From: Ornithodoros turicata
Lineage: Eukaryota > Arthropoda > Arachnida > Ixodida > Argasidae
Length of the DNA stretch: 64,000 bases
Assembly (NCBI RefSeq): GCF_037126465.1
Contig: NC_088203.1
Coordinates: 50,424,489 to 50,488,488, forward strand
Reading direction: 5' to 3'
Shown: in pieces, positions 45,555-57,130 of the stretch
How positions within the stretch are numbered: the first letter of the stretch is position 1
How the letters are laid out: each line of letters opens with the position of its first letter
The notes under the pieces: model-generated
The model's input: only the letters and a program-made list of their open reading frames with translations
Database searches by the model: none
Told to the model about the DNA's origin: nothing
Made by a program: the position numbers and the translations under genes

Positions 45555-46274
45555 ATGCCGGGATGTTCAGCCCCCATGTGCAGCAATTCAACTGCAAAGG
45601 GCTTTCGGTGTTTTCTGTTTCCGAAGGATCTCGTAGGAAGGCAGAGGTGGGAAGCACAACTCAAGAGGGCGAATTTGAAAGCAAGCTTCAAAGCTTTCGA
45701 GGTATGTAACCAGTATTTGTCGTCAAGGCAACGAGACTCGGTAGATATCAATTGTGCATAAGCAACCCGACGTTAAGTGCCATGCAGTCGTACAGCTCAT
45801 TCGTTCTGGGATTTATCTGTGACGGTACTTTGTTTTGATGTTGTTAACAAGTACCACGTACGCTCACTGTTTCATATTCACAACTTCAGGACTTTAAACT
45901 TACGTCGTCGTATTTGCCAGCTACGTGCCGTGCCTTATGATTGCGTACTACTGACTTGCGATGACTCTCAGCGAGTGGTACATTCTTGGCAAGTAACATG
46001 CGCTGTCTTGGTCGACAGGTCCACATCTCAAGTGGTGCTTTCGAGCGCAACCGAAAAGACGGGTGGGAGAAGTTACCTCCAGATGGGATTCCATCCCTCT
46101 TTTCGTACAGTGGCAAGTGACTTGATATTCTGTGTTCAGTTTCGAAGACTAAGTAAACGTGTAAAGTGTGCGACTCTGTCTTTTCCTTCTCGCAAATTTA
46201 AATTTCTTGTATTCTTAAATTGCAGACGTGCCAAAATCAAGAACATTCCGAGAATCGCTAGATACCTTCCCTAA
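45555..46274 (+). CDS. small THAP-domain protein, three exons
   Basis: Exons 45555-45701, 46019-46116 and 46226-46274 join in phase across GTATGT..CGACAG and GTGACT..TTGCAG introns, giving 97 residues. Exon 1 starts MPGCSAPMCSN and has the FPKD..RQRW motif of THAP zinc fingers. Exon 2 has HISSGAFERN and LPPDGIPSLF, the THAP C-terminal block. The domain binds DNA through C-x4-C..C-x2-H; here the third ligand position reads Phe (AFEVH), one base from Cys, so zinc binding may be lost. AATAAA follows at 46340. The protein ends just after the finger. It could be a P-superfamily transposon remnant. Confidence 0.55.
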
Positions 46275-46338
46275 AGTCTGCTATACCTGCATGTCTCATA
46301 GGTGCAATGTATTGCATCACGTTTTTCTCTTGCATCTC

Positions 46339-46344
46339 AATAAA
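46339..46344 (+). terminator. polyadenylation signal of the THAP gene
   Basis: TCAATAAACCC lies about 65 bp after the THAP stop codon and about 30 bp before the left end of the giant foldback element. Confidence 0.45.
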
Positions 46345-46375
46345 CCCAATGTTGCCAGAAAATGTCCAGGTCTCG

Positions 46376-49300
46376 AGTAGTATGGGATGAACTCTCGTAG
46401 TCCACAACTCACAACAACGATTTAATTAGCAATTTGAGTTAATTGGGACCCCCTCTGTAATCAGCATCATCCAGTGAGTCATCACACTAACTGCGGAGCA
46501 TCTAACTCGTGTTCAGGCCAGTTGTGAGTTGTGGGCAACGAGAGTTAATAAAAAAAGAAAAAAAAATAGATAGAGATAGAGTGGAGAAACCGGAACGGCC
46601 GCTGACCATCGCTGGCCGACGGAGCACAGAGGCAGGTTGCAAAGCATCGCAGCTATGACCACCAGTTCGGAACACCCTGTGACGTCAGCTGTGACGTCAT
46701 CACGTCTAGTCTGGGCAGGTGAGGACAACTCTGGACATGCGAGGAGAAAAACACTCATAATACAGAGGCTGGGAAAGCAAGAGTAAATATGCTAGCCATC
46801 ACCAAAAAGTATTAGGCACAGAAGCAAAACAGCCCACCACAACAGCAGTCACGGGGGAGCGCAGAACGATACGACTGCTCCATCCGAGAGCAAGGCACAG
46901 AACTGAATCATAATGCTTTTTTCTCTTCTATGAAGTTATGTATCAGCAGCCCCCCCTAGTGGTTACTTTCTCAACTAATATCATGGCAAAATTATTAAGC
47001 GTTACACCAGCGTTACCCTCTTTCCCAAGGCAGCTTTTGTGGAAGATAGAAAATGGTGGGGATGCCCTTACAGGTACAACAGCAACCAGCGCCCGACATG
47101 CACGATAAAAATCGCAAAAAAAGCGGGGACAAAGTTGGCGAAAGAATTAGTTACACAACGCATCAATAGTGACGAGCGCAGACTGATATATCCATTCCAT
47201 CCGACAGCCATGCGCAAAACTGAATCGTAATATTTTCACTCCTCTATAAAGTCATGCATCTGTCACTCTTGCGGTTGATTTCTGAACTAATTTAATCGCA
47301 AAATTATTAAGAATTGTTCTAGCAATATTCCCATTCAGGGCAGCACTAGCGTCATCGTCAAGACAACAAGATCAACAAGAATCTTTCTTGTCAAAAAAGG
47401 AAAAAAATACAAAGCTAGATGCATCAACAGAGGAAACCATGCATGTCGGGGCATGTCAGGAGCGCTATTACACGAGGTCAAATCGCACGACTGCTGGGCA
47501 ACAGAGGAAACCAAACACAGAAGGAGGAACACTTGAACAGAGTGAAAAGACACTCACCATCATGGGACACGTACACTGCATTCCCTCATTGTAAATCCGC
47601 TCGTCACAAAATTCACCTGCATCATCGAACACCATTCACCAGTGACCAGAGGCAAACGGAACCCTACCGAAGCTACGCTCTTCTGCTAACGGCCAACGCA
47701 ATTGCTAGGAACAGAATTAACGTGTCTACACCCTCCAGTGTCCAAGACGGAAGTGAATCCTTGCGCCCTCTGCAAGGGTTTGCTCATTTGTCGTGACGTC
47801 ATCCTATTGTCTGAGGGCTACACTGTTTTTTTTACTAATGTTCAACCCATCTCCTCTGGACAAGGTCCACCTGAAACAATAGAGTCGCGGTATGACGTCA
47901 TTGCCTATGCATGCACCTGTGTGGCTCAAGGACAGGTACGGCTCTAGACAGGGGACCTGTTATTTATTGAATCACTATCCCAGGATTATTTCCTTTATTC
48001 TACTATAACCATTGCATAGGAAACAGAAAAAAGCATTGCAGAAAAATGCCACGCATGAGGGGTGATTGTGGGAATTAAGCATTTCATTCCCAAAGTCTTA
48101 CTAAATGGGACTTATGAGTACAGGAAAAAAGTAATGGTTCACCAAGAGATGTCCGTCCCATCCGAGAGCCAGGCAGATAACTGAATAATGACGCTTTATT
48201 CCTCCTGAATAAAGTCACACTCCTGTCCCCTTGCAGTTACTCTCTGAACTAAATGAATCGCAAAATCATTAAGAATCGTTCTAGCTGTACTCCCATTCAA
48301 GGCAGCACTATCGACATCGTCAAGATAAGAATGTTTCTTGTCAAAAAGAAAAAATACAGAAATACATGCAGAAGGAAAGCATCACAGAACAGGTCAGGGC
48401 ATGTCAGCGCATGTTTGTCAGACAACAAGGGGGAAAAAGGCAAAGAGAAACACTTGAACAAAACCGAAAACCAGGATCAAACTATTTGTAAACACACACA
48501 CTCATCTTATTCAAAAACAGAGCTCATCATAAATCCGTCCAGGACAATGCACACCATCCTCCATTTTTCTATTGTTACACTTTTTTTCCAGTAACGGTCA
48601 ATGCATTGCTACAGACACCTGGAACACTGGGTGACGTCATCACATCCTGTCTGAACAAGGCAGCGGCAAAGACAAAGACTCCTACAATTTAATGAATCGC
48701 AAGATTATTTCCTTTGTCCTACTCTTAATGATATTCATTCTTACATTAAAATTCAACAAAAAGCACCATGCATATTAGCGATTTTCACCCCAAAGGCTCA
48801 TCATGGTCATATTAGAATCACAACACTAGTAAACTACCACTGCTCTTTAAAATAATAAGTGAGACCACTCAGCATCATCACCAGGCGTATGTAATACATG
48901 ACCCTTTCTGTGCTCATAAACTCGTTGTCTGAGGCTACACCTGCGAGCAAAAAGGCACGAAAGCCTGGGGCCAAAGTTCCATTCGAGCTCGACGGAGGAC
49001 TAGACAGAACGCCGTTACGGGAACATGATTGCATTCCTACTATATTAATGATTATGCATTGCAGTTTAGAAATATTATCACAAAAAGTCCGTACTATGCT
49101 CAACTATAATTTAGGAGCCTTGAAATTCTGCTTTCTATGGAAACTATAATTGCCCTGTTACCTGGATCACTATTAATCAAGCGCTCCAATTTTTTCTATC
49201 TTCCCATTTCAGCCTTGTCCTGCAGTGAAGCAGTCTCACAACCAAAATAATTAATTTACACTCAGGGTGGCGTGCTAGGAATTTCTGTCCTGCGCTCAGA

Positions 49301-50740
49301 TGCAAGCATTTCTGCTCAAATACCTATAACAGCTGACTTCCTCAACACACCGTGCTCCTAATTACATCTAACAAACAAAAAGCATACAAATCCTCTTTTC
49401 ACGAATTCAGCTGTACCATGCGACTTTCTTCTGCGTAAAATCGGTGAAAAAGAGAAAGGGCAACAAAAAATTTTGCGCGCTTGTGCTTGAACTGCAATGA
49501 CTTCAAAAACCGAAGCATACGATAATAAACTAAGAAAAAGACACCCATTTCTGCTATCAGATAATTCTTGCATAATCCTACATACACAGCCGCATTGCCC
49601 TTGCGTAAAGAAAGCACAGGACAAGGATACAGAAATTCCTTTAAGCGAGCAGGGAAAAGGCTTAAGACGAAGCGCTCAGGAACGATAGCAGTCACCGGAC
49701 ATCGCTACGAAACTCAACGGCTAACACAAGATAACAAGATACTAGTGGCGGGTAAAACTGCAACACTGCTAAACAAGTTCAGACATGCTATGATGACGTC
49801 ACAAATCAAGAAAAAAGCATGCACACACAGACAGCAGCTCAGGAATGCACAAGGAGACGTGCTTCATAGGAATTTCTACTCCACACTCAGATACCAGCAT
49901 TTCTGCACAAATGCCTATAAATGCAAACAGCTTACTCCATCAACATATCGAGCAAAGTGAATACTGACAATCAACAACATACAACAAAAAACAAACAAAT
50001 TCAATTCTCATGAACTCTCCTTTGCCAAGCGGCTGCCTTCTGCTCTACCTCGACTGTTTCCCCTCATCTACATTCTCAGTAAAAACAGTGAAAGAAGAAA
50101 GAGTCGTGAAAAATTACACGCACTTGCGCTCCAATAGCTGTAACTGCAAGAAAACGTAGCGCACGTTAACAAACTGAGAAACGGAAAATTATTGCATAAT
50201 GCGATCCACACAGCTACGTTGTCCCCGGGTAAAGAAAGCACAAGACAAAGGTATACACAAATTACCTTACGCGATCAGGGAAAATCACTTCTACTCGGGC
50301 AGCACATAATACGATATATGCCGAATTTTTTACGGGTGGAAATTGCAAGCCACTGCTGAACGATTACACACACGCACATGCACACACACACACACAGGAC
50401 AACGCATACAACACACGACGGGGAAAAGGTGTAATCGCAGCATTACCGCACATCACTACGAAGCTCAACGGCTAACACAAGACGACAACAACAAGATATT
50501 AGCGAAGGGTAAAAATTGCAGCACGAAAGACACTACTGAACAAGTCTAGACATGCGACATCGCATAAAAAATATTGCTCACCGGGGAAAAGGCCTAAGCC
50601 AGCGACAGAACATTATAGAGTATACACAACTTCATTTTTTCTATTTCGCGTAAACTAAACGCAGTTTGCTATTTCCTGCTCGGATTACGACGTACAAATT
50701 TTCTTAGGGAACAGAGAAGTATAGGAATTTCTACTCCGTG
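46376..50740. repeat. left arm of element E, built of diverged sub-repeats
   Basis: A sub-repeat with CTGAAT..AAAGTTATGCATCTGTC..GAACTAATTTAATCGCAAAATTATTAAG..GGCAGC recurs at about 46900, 47212 and 48178. A second type, GGAATTTCT..CTCAGATACCAGCATTTCTGC, recurs at 49275, 49867 and, in the loop, 50728. The arm is thus a set of diverged direct repeats, with some units inverted relative to others (around 48.6 and 49.8 kb). Confidence 0.65.
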
Positions 50741-51572
50741 CTCAGATACCAGCATTTCTGCTCAAAAACGCATAACTGCAAAATTAAGCACTGCCTACTT
50801 CATCAACATATCGAGCACGCAACAAAATCAAACAAACAACCCCACTTCCACTGATAGAACACTATTCAGCTTTTACCAGGAGGCTTTGTTCTGCGTAAAA
50901 GTAGAGAAAATAAGAAAAGGACAGTGAAAAATTACACGCACTTTTGCTCGCATAGCTATAAGAGAAAAAATAAAATAACGAGGCACACGCTAATAAACTG
51001 TGACAAAGACACCAATTTCTGCTATCAGATAATAATTGCGTAATGCGAAATACACAATTGCATTGTCCCTGCGTGAAGAAAGCACAGAAAAAGGACACAC
51101 AATTTATCTTAAGCGAGCAGGGAAAGTCACTTCTTCTCGGACAGCTTAATACCATGAAGTCTGAATTTTTGCAAAGAAAACAAAGCTTGAACAGTGCTAC
51201 CAACGTGACAGACACATACTATCAAACAAACAAACACACCTATTCATTGCTACTGATAGAATCGGAGCTAAAGGTGTGAACCAGATTTCAAGAACAAAGC
51301 ACACTGCTTCAGGAAAGCATATCTAATGCACCGCAACAGCACCGGCGTCGGGCACTCATAAAACAGCCTGCCCAAAACAAAGACTTAACCAGGTTCGCGA
51401 GGCAATCCCATAAAAAACGCTCGGCCTATCCTACACATAGCAATGCAAACGCGACTACCGTTATTTTGTAAACCACTATTTCACGCAATAGCACATAAAT
51501 GTATCACTCGTGTCACACGAAGAGGCAAACACACAGCACTTACGTGTCATGTGGGGTCCCTGGTTCAGAAAA

Positions 51573-51625
51573 GCGCGCGCGCGCGTCTGTGTGTGTGTGT
51601 GTGCGCACATACACACACACACAGA
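51573..51625. repeat. alternating purine-pyrimidine tract at the centre of element E
   Basis: GCGCGCGCGCG, then TGTGTGTGTGTGTGCGCACAT, then ACACACACACACA: about 50 bp of almost uninterrupted alternation with self-complementarity. The midpoint of element E is about 51538, so the tract sits close to the symmetry centre. Such sequence can form Z-DNA or a cruciform (inference). Confidence 0.7.
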
Positions 51626-52107
51626 CATACACTCACATTTTCACACTCACAAACACGAAGTCTATTTTCACAACCACATAAATCTATATTATTCCTCAGA
51701 TCAATAATTATCCTACCATCGTCAAAAGACGGTACAGACTTGTATGCGAACGCAAAACAATAGGTCTTCATTGCGGTTGTAATAGGATATCGCCACTCGG
51801 CCGGCGCGAACCAAAAAAAGAAAGGAATGCATGTTCGCTATACATCCAAGAGAAAATGGTGCCGCGCATTTGCGTAGCGGTTATGGTACAGAAGGGAACT
51901 CACTGCTTTTTGTTTTTATTTCCTTGCACCCATATATTTTGCAAGAATACTATTGAGTGGAACGAGTAAATGTGAACATTATTCGCTGCACACTGTAGCT
52001 CTCATCATTCTTAAACCAAACCACTTAGCATGTGTTCATAGAGCTTCACTAAATAGATGAGCCATTAATAACTCAAAATAAAATCAAAGAAAGTAATCAT
52101 TCCACAA

Positions 52108-55100
52108 TTCCTATATATTGTGCAAAATTCCTATATTTCTCTGCTCACTAAGAAAATTTGTACGTCGTTTTCCGAGCAGGAAATAGCAAACCGCGTTTAG
52201 CTTACGCGAAATAGAAAAATGAAGTTATGTATACTCTTCTGTCTATGTTCTGTCGCAGGCTTAGGCATTTTCCCCGATCAGCACTATTTTGTATGCGATG
52301 TCGCATGTCTAGACTTGTTCAGTAGTGTCTTCCTTGCTGCAATTTTTACCCTTCGCTAATATCTTGTTTTTGTCGTCCTGTGTTAGCCGTTGAGCTTCGT
52401 AGTGATGTGCGGTAACGCTGCAATTATTCCCGAGGGCTCCGTGTTGAGCTTTTTCCCCGTCGTGTTGTGTATGCGTTGTCGTGTGTGCGTGCGTGTGTGT
52501 GTACGGTGTGGGCTCAGCAGTGGCTTGCAATTTCCACCCGTAAAAAATTCGGCATATCTCGTATTATGCGCTGCCCCAGTAGAAGTGATTTTCCCTGATC
52601 GCGTAAGGTAATTTGTGTACACCTTTCTCTTGTGCTTCCTTTACCCAGGGACAACATAGCTGTGTGTATCGCCTTATCCAATAATTTTCTGATAGCAGAA
52701 ATGAGTGCCTTTTTCTCAGTTTATTAAAGTGCGCTACTTTTTCTTGCAGTTACAGCTATTGGAGCGCAAGTGCGTGTAATTTTTCACGACTCTTTCTTCT
52801 TTCACTGTTTTGTGCGTGCTTTTTTCTTGATTTGTGACGTCATCATAGCATGTCTGAACTTGTTTAGCAGTGTTGCAATTTTACCCGCCGCTAGTATCTT
52901 GTTGTTATCTTGTGTTAGCCGTTGAGTTTCGTAGCGATGTCCGGTGACTGCTATCGTTCCTGAGCGCTTCGTCTTAAGCCTTTTCCCTGCTCGCTTAAAG
53001 GAATTTCTGTATCCTTGTCCTGTGCTTTCTTTACGCAAGGGCAATGCGACTGTGTATGTAGCATTATGCAAGAATTATCTGATAGCAGAAATGGGTGTCC
53101 TTTTCTTAGTTTATTAGCGTATGCTTCGGTTTTTGAAGTCATTGCAATTCAAGCACAAGTGCGCACAATTTTTTGTTGCCCTTTCCCTTTTTCACCAATT
53201 TTATGCGGAAGAAAGTAACATTGTACAGCTGAATTCTTGAGAAGAGGGTTTGTATGTTTTTTGTTTGTTAGATGTAATTAGTAGCACGGTGTGTTGAAGT
53301 CAGCTGTTATAGGTATTTGTGCAGAAATGCTTGCATCTGAGCGCAGGACAGAAATTCATAGCACGCCACCCTCAGTGTAAATTAATTATTTTGGTTGTGA
53401 GACTGCATCACTGCATGACAAGGCTGAAATGGGAAGAGAGAAAAAATTGGAGCGCTTGATTAATAGTGATCCAGGTAACAGGGCAATTATAGTTTCCATA
53501 GAAAGTAGAATTTTAAGGCTTCTAAATTAGGCTTTTTGTGACAGTCTTTCTAAACTGCAATGCAAAAATCATTAATATAGTGGAATGAAATCATGTTCCT
53601 GTAACGGCGTTCTGTCCAGTCCTCCATCGAGCGCGAATGGAACTTTGCCCCCAGGCTTTCGTGCCTTTTTGCTCACAGGTTTACAGACAACGAGTTTATA
53701 AGCATAGAAAGGGTCATGTATTACATACGCCTGGTGATGATGCTAAGTGGTCTCACTTATTATTTTAAAGAGCAGTGGTAGTTTACTAGTGTTGTGATTC
53801 TAATATGACCATGATGAGCCTTTGGGGTGAAAATCGCTAATATGCATCCTGCTTTTTGTTGAATTTTAATGAAGAATGAATATCATTAAGAGTAGGACAA
53901 AGGAAATAATCTTGCGATTCATTAAATAGTAGGAGTCTTTGTCTTTGCCGCTGCCTTGTTCAGACAGGATGTGATGACGTCACCCAGTGTTTCAGGTGTC
54001 TGTAGCAATGCATTGACCGTCACTGGAAAAAAGTGTAGCAATAGAAAAATAGAGGATGGTGTGCATTGTCCCGGACGGATTTATGATGAGCACTGTTTTT
54101 GAATAAGATGAGTGTGTGTGTTTAGAAATAGTTTGATCCTGGTTTTCTGTTTTGTTCAAGTGTTTCTCTTTGCCTTTTCCCCCCTTGGCTCTCGGCTTTC
54201 GCGCCTTTTTGCTCGCAGGTGTAGCCTCAGACAACGGGTATATGAGGATAGAAAGGGTCATGTATTACAAAAGCCTGGTGATGATGTTGAGTGGTCTCAC
54301 TTATTATTTTAAAGAGCAGTAGTAGTTTACCAGTGTTGTGTTTCTAATAAGACTATGATGAGCCTTTGGGGCTAATATGCACGGTGGTTTTTGTTGGGTT
54401 TTAATGTAAGAATGAATAACATTAAGAGTAGGACAAAGGAAATAATCTTGCGATTCAATAAATAGTAGGAGTCTGTCTTTGTCTGTCAGGTGTCTGTAGC
54501 AATGTATTGACCGTTTCTAGAGAAAAGTGTAGCAATAGAAAAATGGAGGATGGTGTGCATTGTCCTGGACGGATTTATGATGAGCACTGTTTTTCAATAA
54601 GAGGACAGTGTGTGTTTAGAAATAGTTTGTTGCTGGTTTTCTGCTTTGTTCAAGTGTTTCTCTTTGCTTTTTATCTGCCTCGTTGTCTGACAAACATGCG
54701 CTGACATGCCCTGACCTGTTGTGTCATGCTTTCCTTCTGCATGTAGTTCTGTAGTTTTTCTTTTTGACAAGGAACATTCATCTCTTGACGATATCTTTAG
54801 TGCTGCCTTGAATGGGAGTAGAGCTAGAATGATTCTTAATAATTCATTTAGTTCACAGAGTAACCACAAGGGGGACAGGTGTGTGAATTTATTCAGCAGG
54901 AACAAAGCGACATTATTCAGTTATCTGCCTGGCTCTCAGATGGGACGGAGATGTCTTGCTGAACCATTATTTTGTTTTTTCCTGAACTCATAAGTCTGAT
55001 TTGGGAAGACTTTGGGAATGAAATGCTTAATTCCTACAATCACCTCTCATGCTTGGCGTTTTTCTGCAATACTTTTTCTGTTTCCTATGCAATTGTTATA

Positions 55101-56701
55101 GTAGAATAAAGGAAATAATCTTGGGATAGTGATTCAATAAATAACAGGTCCCCTGTCTAGAGCTTATGCGTCCTTGAGCCACGCAGGTGCATACCTAGGT
55201 GATGGCGTCATACCGCGACTCTATTGTTTCAGGTGGACCTTGTCCAGAGGAGATGGGTTGGACATTAGTGGAAAAAAACAGTGTAGCCCTGAGACAATAG
55301 GATGACGTCACGACCAATGAGCAAAGCCTGCAGAGGGCGCAAAGATTCACTTCTCTCTTGGAAACTGGAGGGTGCGGACAAGTTAATTCTGTTCCTAGCA
55401 ATTGCAGGTAGATTTTGTGACGAGCGGATTTACAATGAGGGAATGCAATGTACGTCTCCGATGATGGTGAGTGTCTTTTCACTCTGTTCCTGTGCTTCTT
55501 TGTGTTTGCTTTCGTCTGTTGCCCAGCAGTCGTGCGATTTGTCCTCGTGGAATAACGCTCCTGACATGCTCCGACATGCATGCGTTCCTCTGTTGACGCA
55601 TCTAGCTTTGTACTTTTTTCTTTTTTGACAAGAAAGATTCTTGTTGATCATTCTTGTCTTGACGATGATTCTAGTGCTGCCCTGAATGGGAATAGTGCTA
55701 GAACAATTTTTAATAATTTTGTGATTGAATTAGTTCAGAAATCAACCGCAAGAGGGACAGACGCATGACTTTATAGAGCAGTAAAAAGCATTACGATTCA
55801 GTTTTGTGCCTGACTGTCGGACGGAATGGACGTATCGTTCTGCGCTCCTCGTGACTGATGTGTTGTGTAACTAATTCTTTCGCCAACTTTGTTCCCGCTT
55901 TGTTTGCGATTGTCATGCCCGTGCATTTCGGGCGCTTGTTGCTGTTGTACCTGTAAGGGCATCCTCGCCATTTTCTATCTTCCTCAAAAGCAGCCTTGGG
56001 AACGAGAGTAGCCCTGGCATGATTTTTAATAATTTTACCATGAAATCAGTTGAGAAAGTAACCCCTAGGTGGCTGCTGATGGATAACTTTATAGAAGAGA
56101 AAAAAGCATTATGATTCAGTTCTGTACCTGGCTGTCGTATGGAGCAGTCGCATTGTTCTGCGCTCCCCGTGACTGCTGTTGTGGTGGGCTGTTTTGCTTC
56201 TGTGCCTGATACTTTTTGTGGTGATGGTTAGCATATTTACTCTTGCTTTCCCAGCCTCTGTATTATGAGTGTTTTGCTCCTCGCATGTCCAGAGTTGTCC
56301 TAACCTGCCCAGACATGTCATGATGACGTCACAGCTGACGTCACAGAATGTTCGGAACTGGTAGTCATAGCTGCGATTCTTTGCAACCTGCCTCTGTGCT
56401 CCGTCGGCCAGCGATGGTCAGCAGCCATTCCGGACCGCTTTCTTCAAGATGGCGTCATTGATCTTCAACTAAACTCCTTCTCCCCACCCTATCTCTATCT
56501 ATCTTTTTCTTTTTTTATGGACTCTCGTTGCCCACAACTGACAGCTGGCCTGAACACGAGTTAGATGCTCCCCAATTAGTGTGATGACTCACTGGATGCT
56601 GCTCATTACAGGGGGGGGTCCCAATTAACTCTAATTGCTAATTAAATTGTGTTTAAGGCTAATTGTGAGTTGTGGACTACGAGAGTCCATCCCATACTAC
56701 T
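52108..56701. repeat. right arm of element E
   Basis: Reverse complement of the left arm with moderate divergence and indels. It contains an extra partial copy of the TGTATTACAAAAGCCTGGTGATGATG unit: one at about 53715 and another at about 54260, where the left arm has one at 48870. This shows duplication or unequal exchange after the arms formed. Confidence 0.65.
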
Positions 56702-57035
56702 GTCTGGATGAACGAATGAGACCCCCTACAGCATTTTGATAGCAAAGTTGTGCCTCTAGAACCACATAATTTTTTGCCCGACCAACTTAGCCTGTTCGCG
56801 TTTCTTCTATGGAGTAACGGCTGGTCGTGCGCCTTTGCTTGCAAATATCTACGAAACGCTAAGCTCCCAAAAAAAATGTCCACCATGGGATGTGAAGGCG
56901 AAGGATTCTACATCAAGCTGAGACGAAGAACGCCACGCAAAGTAGCGTAAATTTTTGTTCCCAGGGCGTATAAAATTCTCGATCAACCAACGAGTCCTCG
57001 GAACAACCTCATGCCGGGTTACGCAGATGCAACTC

Positions 57036-57130
57036 GTGTTCAACTGGCGTTGCCGGCAATGCTTCGGTGTCCACTGAGAAATGCCGAGGTTCTAATCCTC
57101 GCGGCGCGTTTTTATTTTTATTTGCGTGTA
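57036..57130 (+). repeat. candidate tRNA-derived SINE head
   Basis: TGGCGTTGCCGG (57045-57056) resembles a pol III A box and GGTTCTAATCC (57088-57098) a B box, 43 bp apart, followed by CGCGGCGCG and a T/A-rich tail. No cloverleaf tRNA is evident. This suits a tick tRNA-type SINE, but target duplications were not found. Confidence 0.4.

Larger units (their letters stand above)
46376..56701. mobile_element. element E: giant foldback element, ~4.4-kb inverted arms
   Basis: AGTAGTATGGGATG at 46376 is matched by CATCCCATACTACT ending at 56701. Complementary landmarks run through both arms: GGTGATGGTTAGCATATTTAC (56222, inverse near 46785), CTAATTCTTTCGCCAAC (55870; 47130), GACGTCA sites, CGAATGGAACTTTG (53634; 48983) and CGTCGTTTTCCGAGCAGG (52163; 50670). 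Arms span about 46376-50740 and 52108-56701, loop 50741-52107. Flanks GTCTCG (46370) and GTCTGG (56702) may be a diverged 6-bp target duplication. No protein domain is seen. Foldback (FB/Galileo-like) organisation is inferred. Confidence 0.85.

Noticed and set aside
46376..56701. CRISPR array or satellite interpretation of the repeated units in element E
   Set aside because: Units are long, diverged and arranged in inverted arms; there are no regular short repeats with unique spacers, and the organism is eukaryotic.
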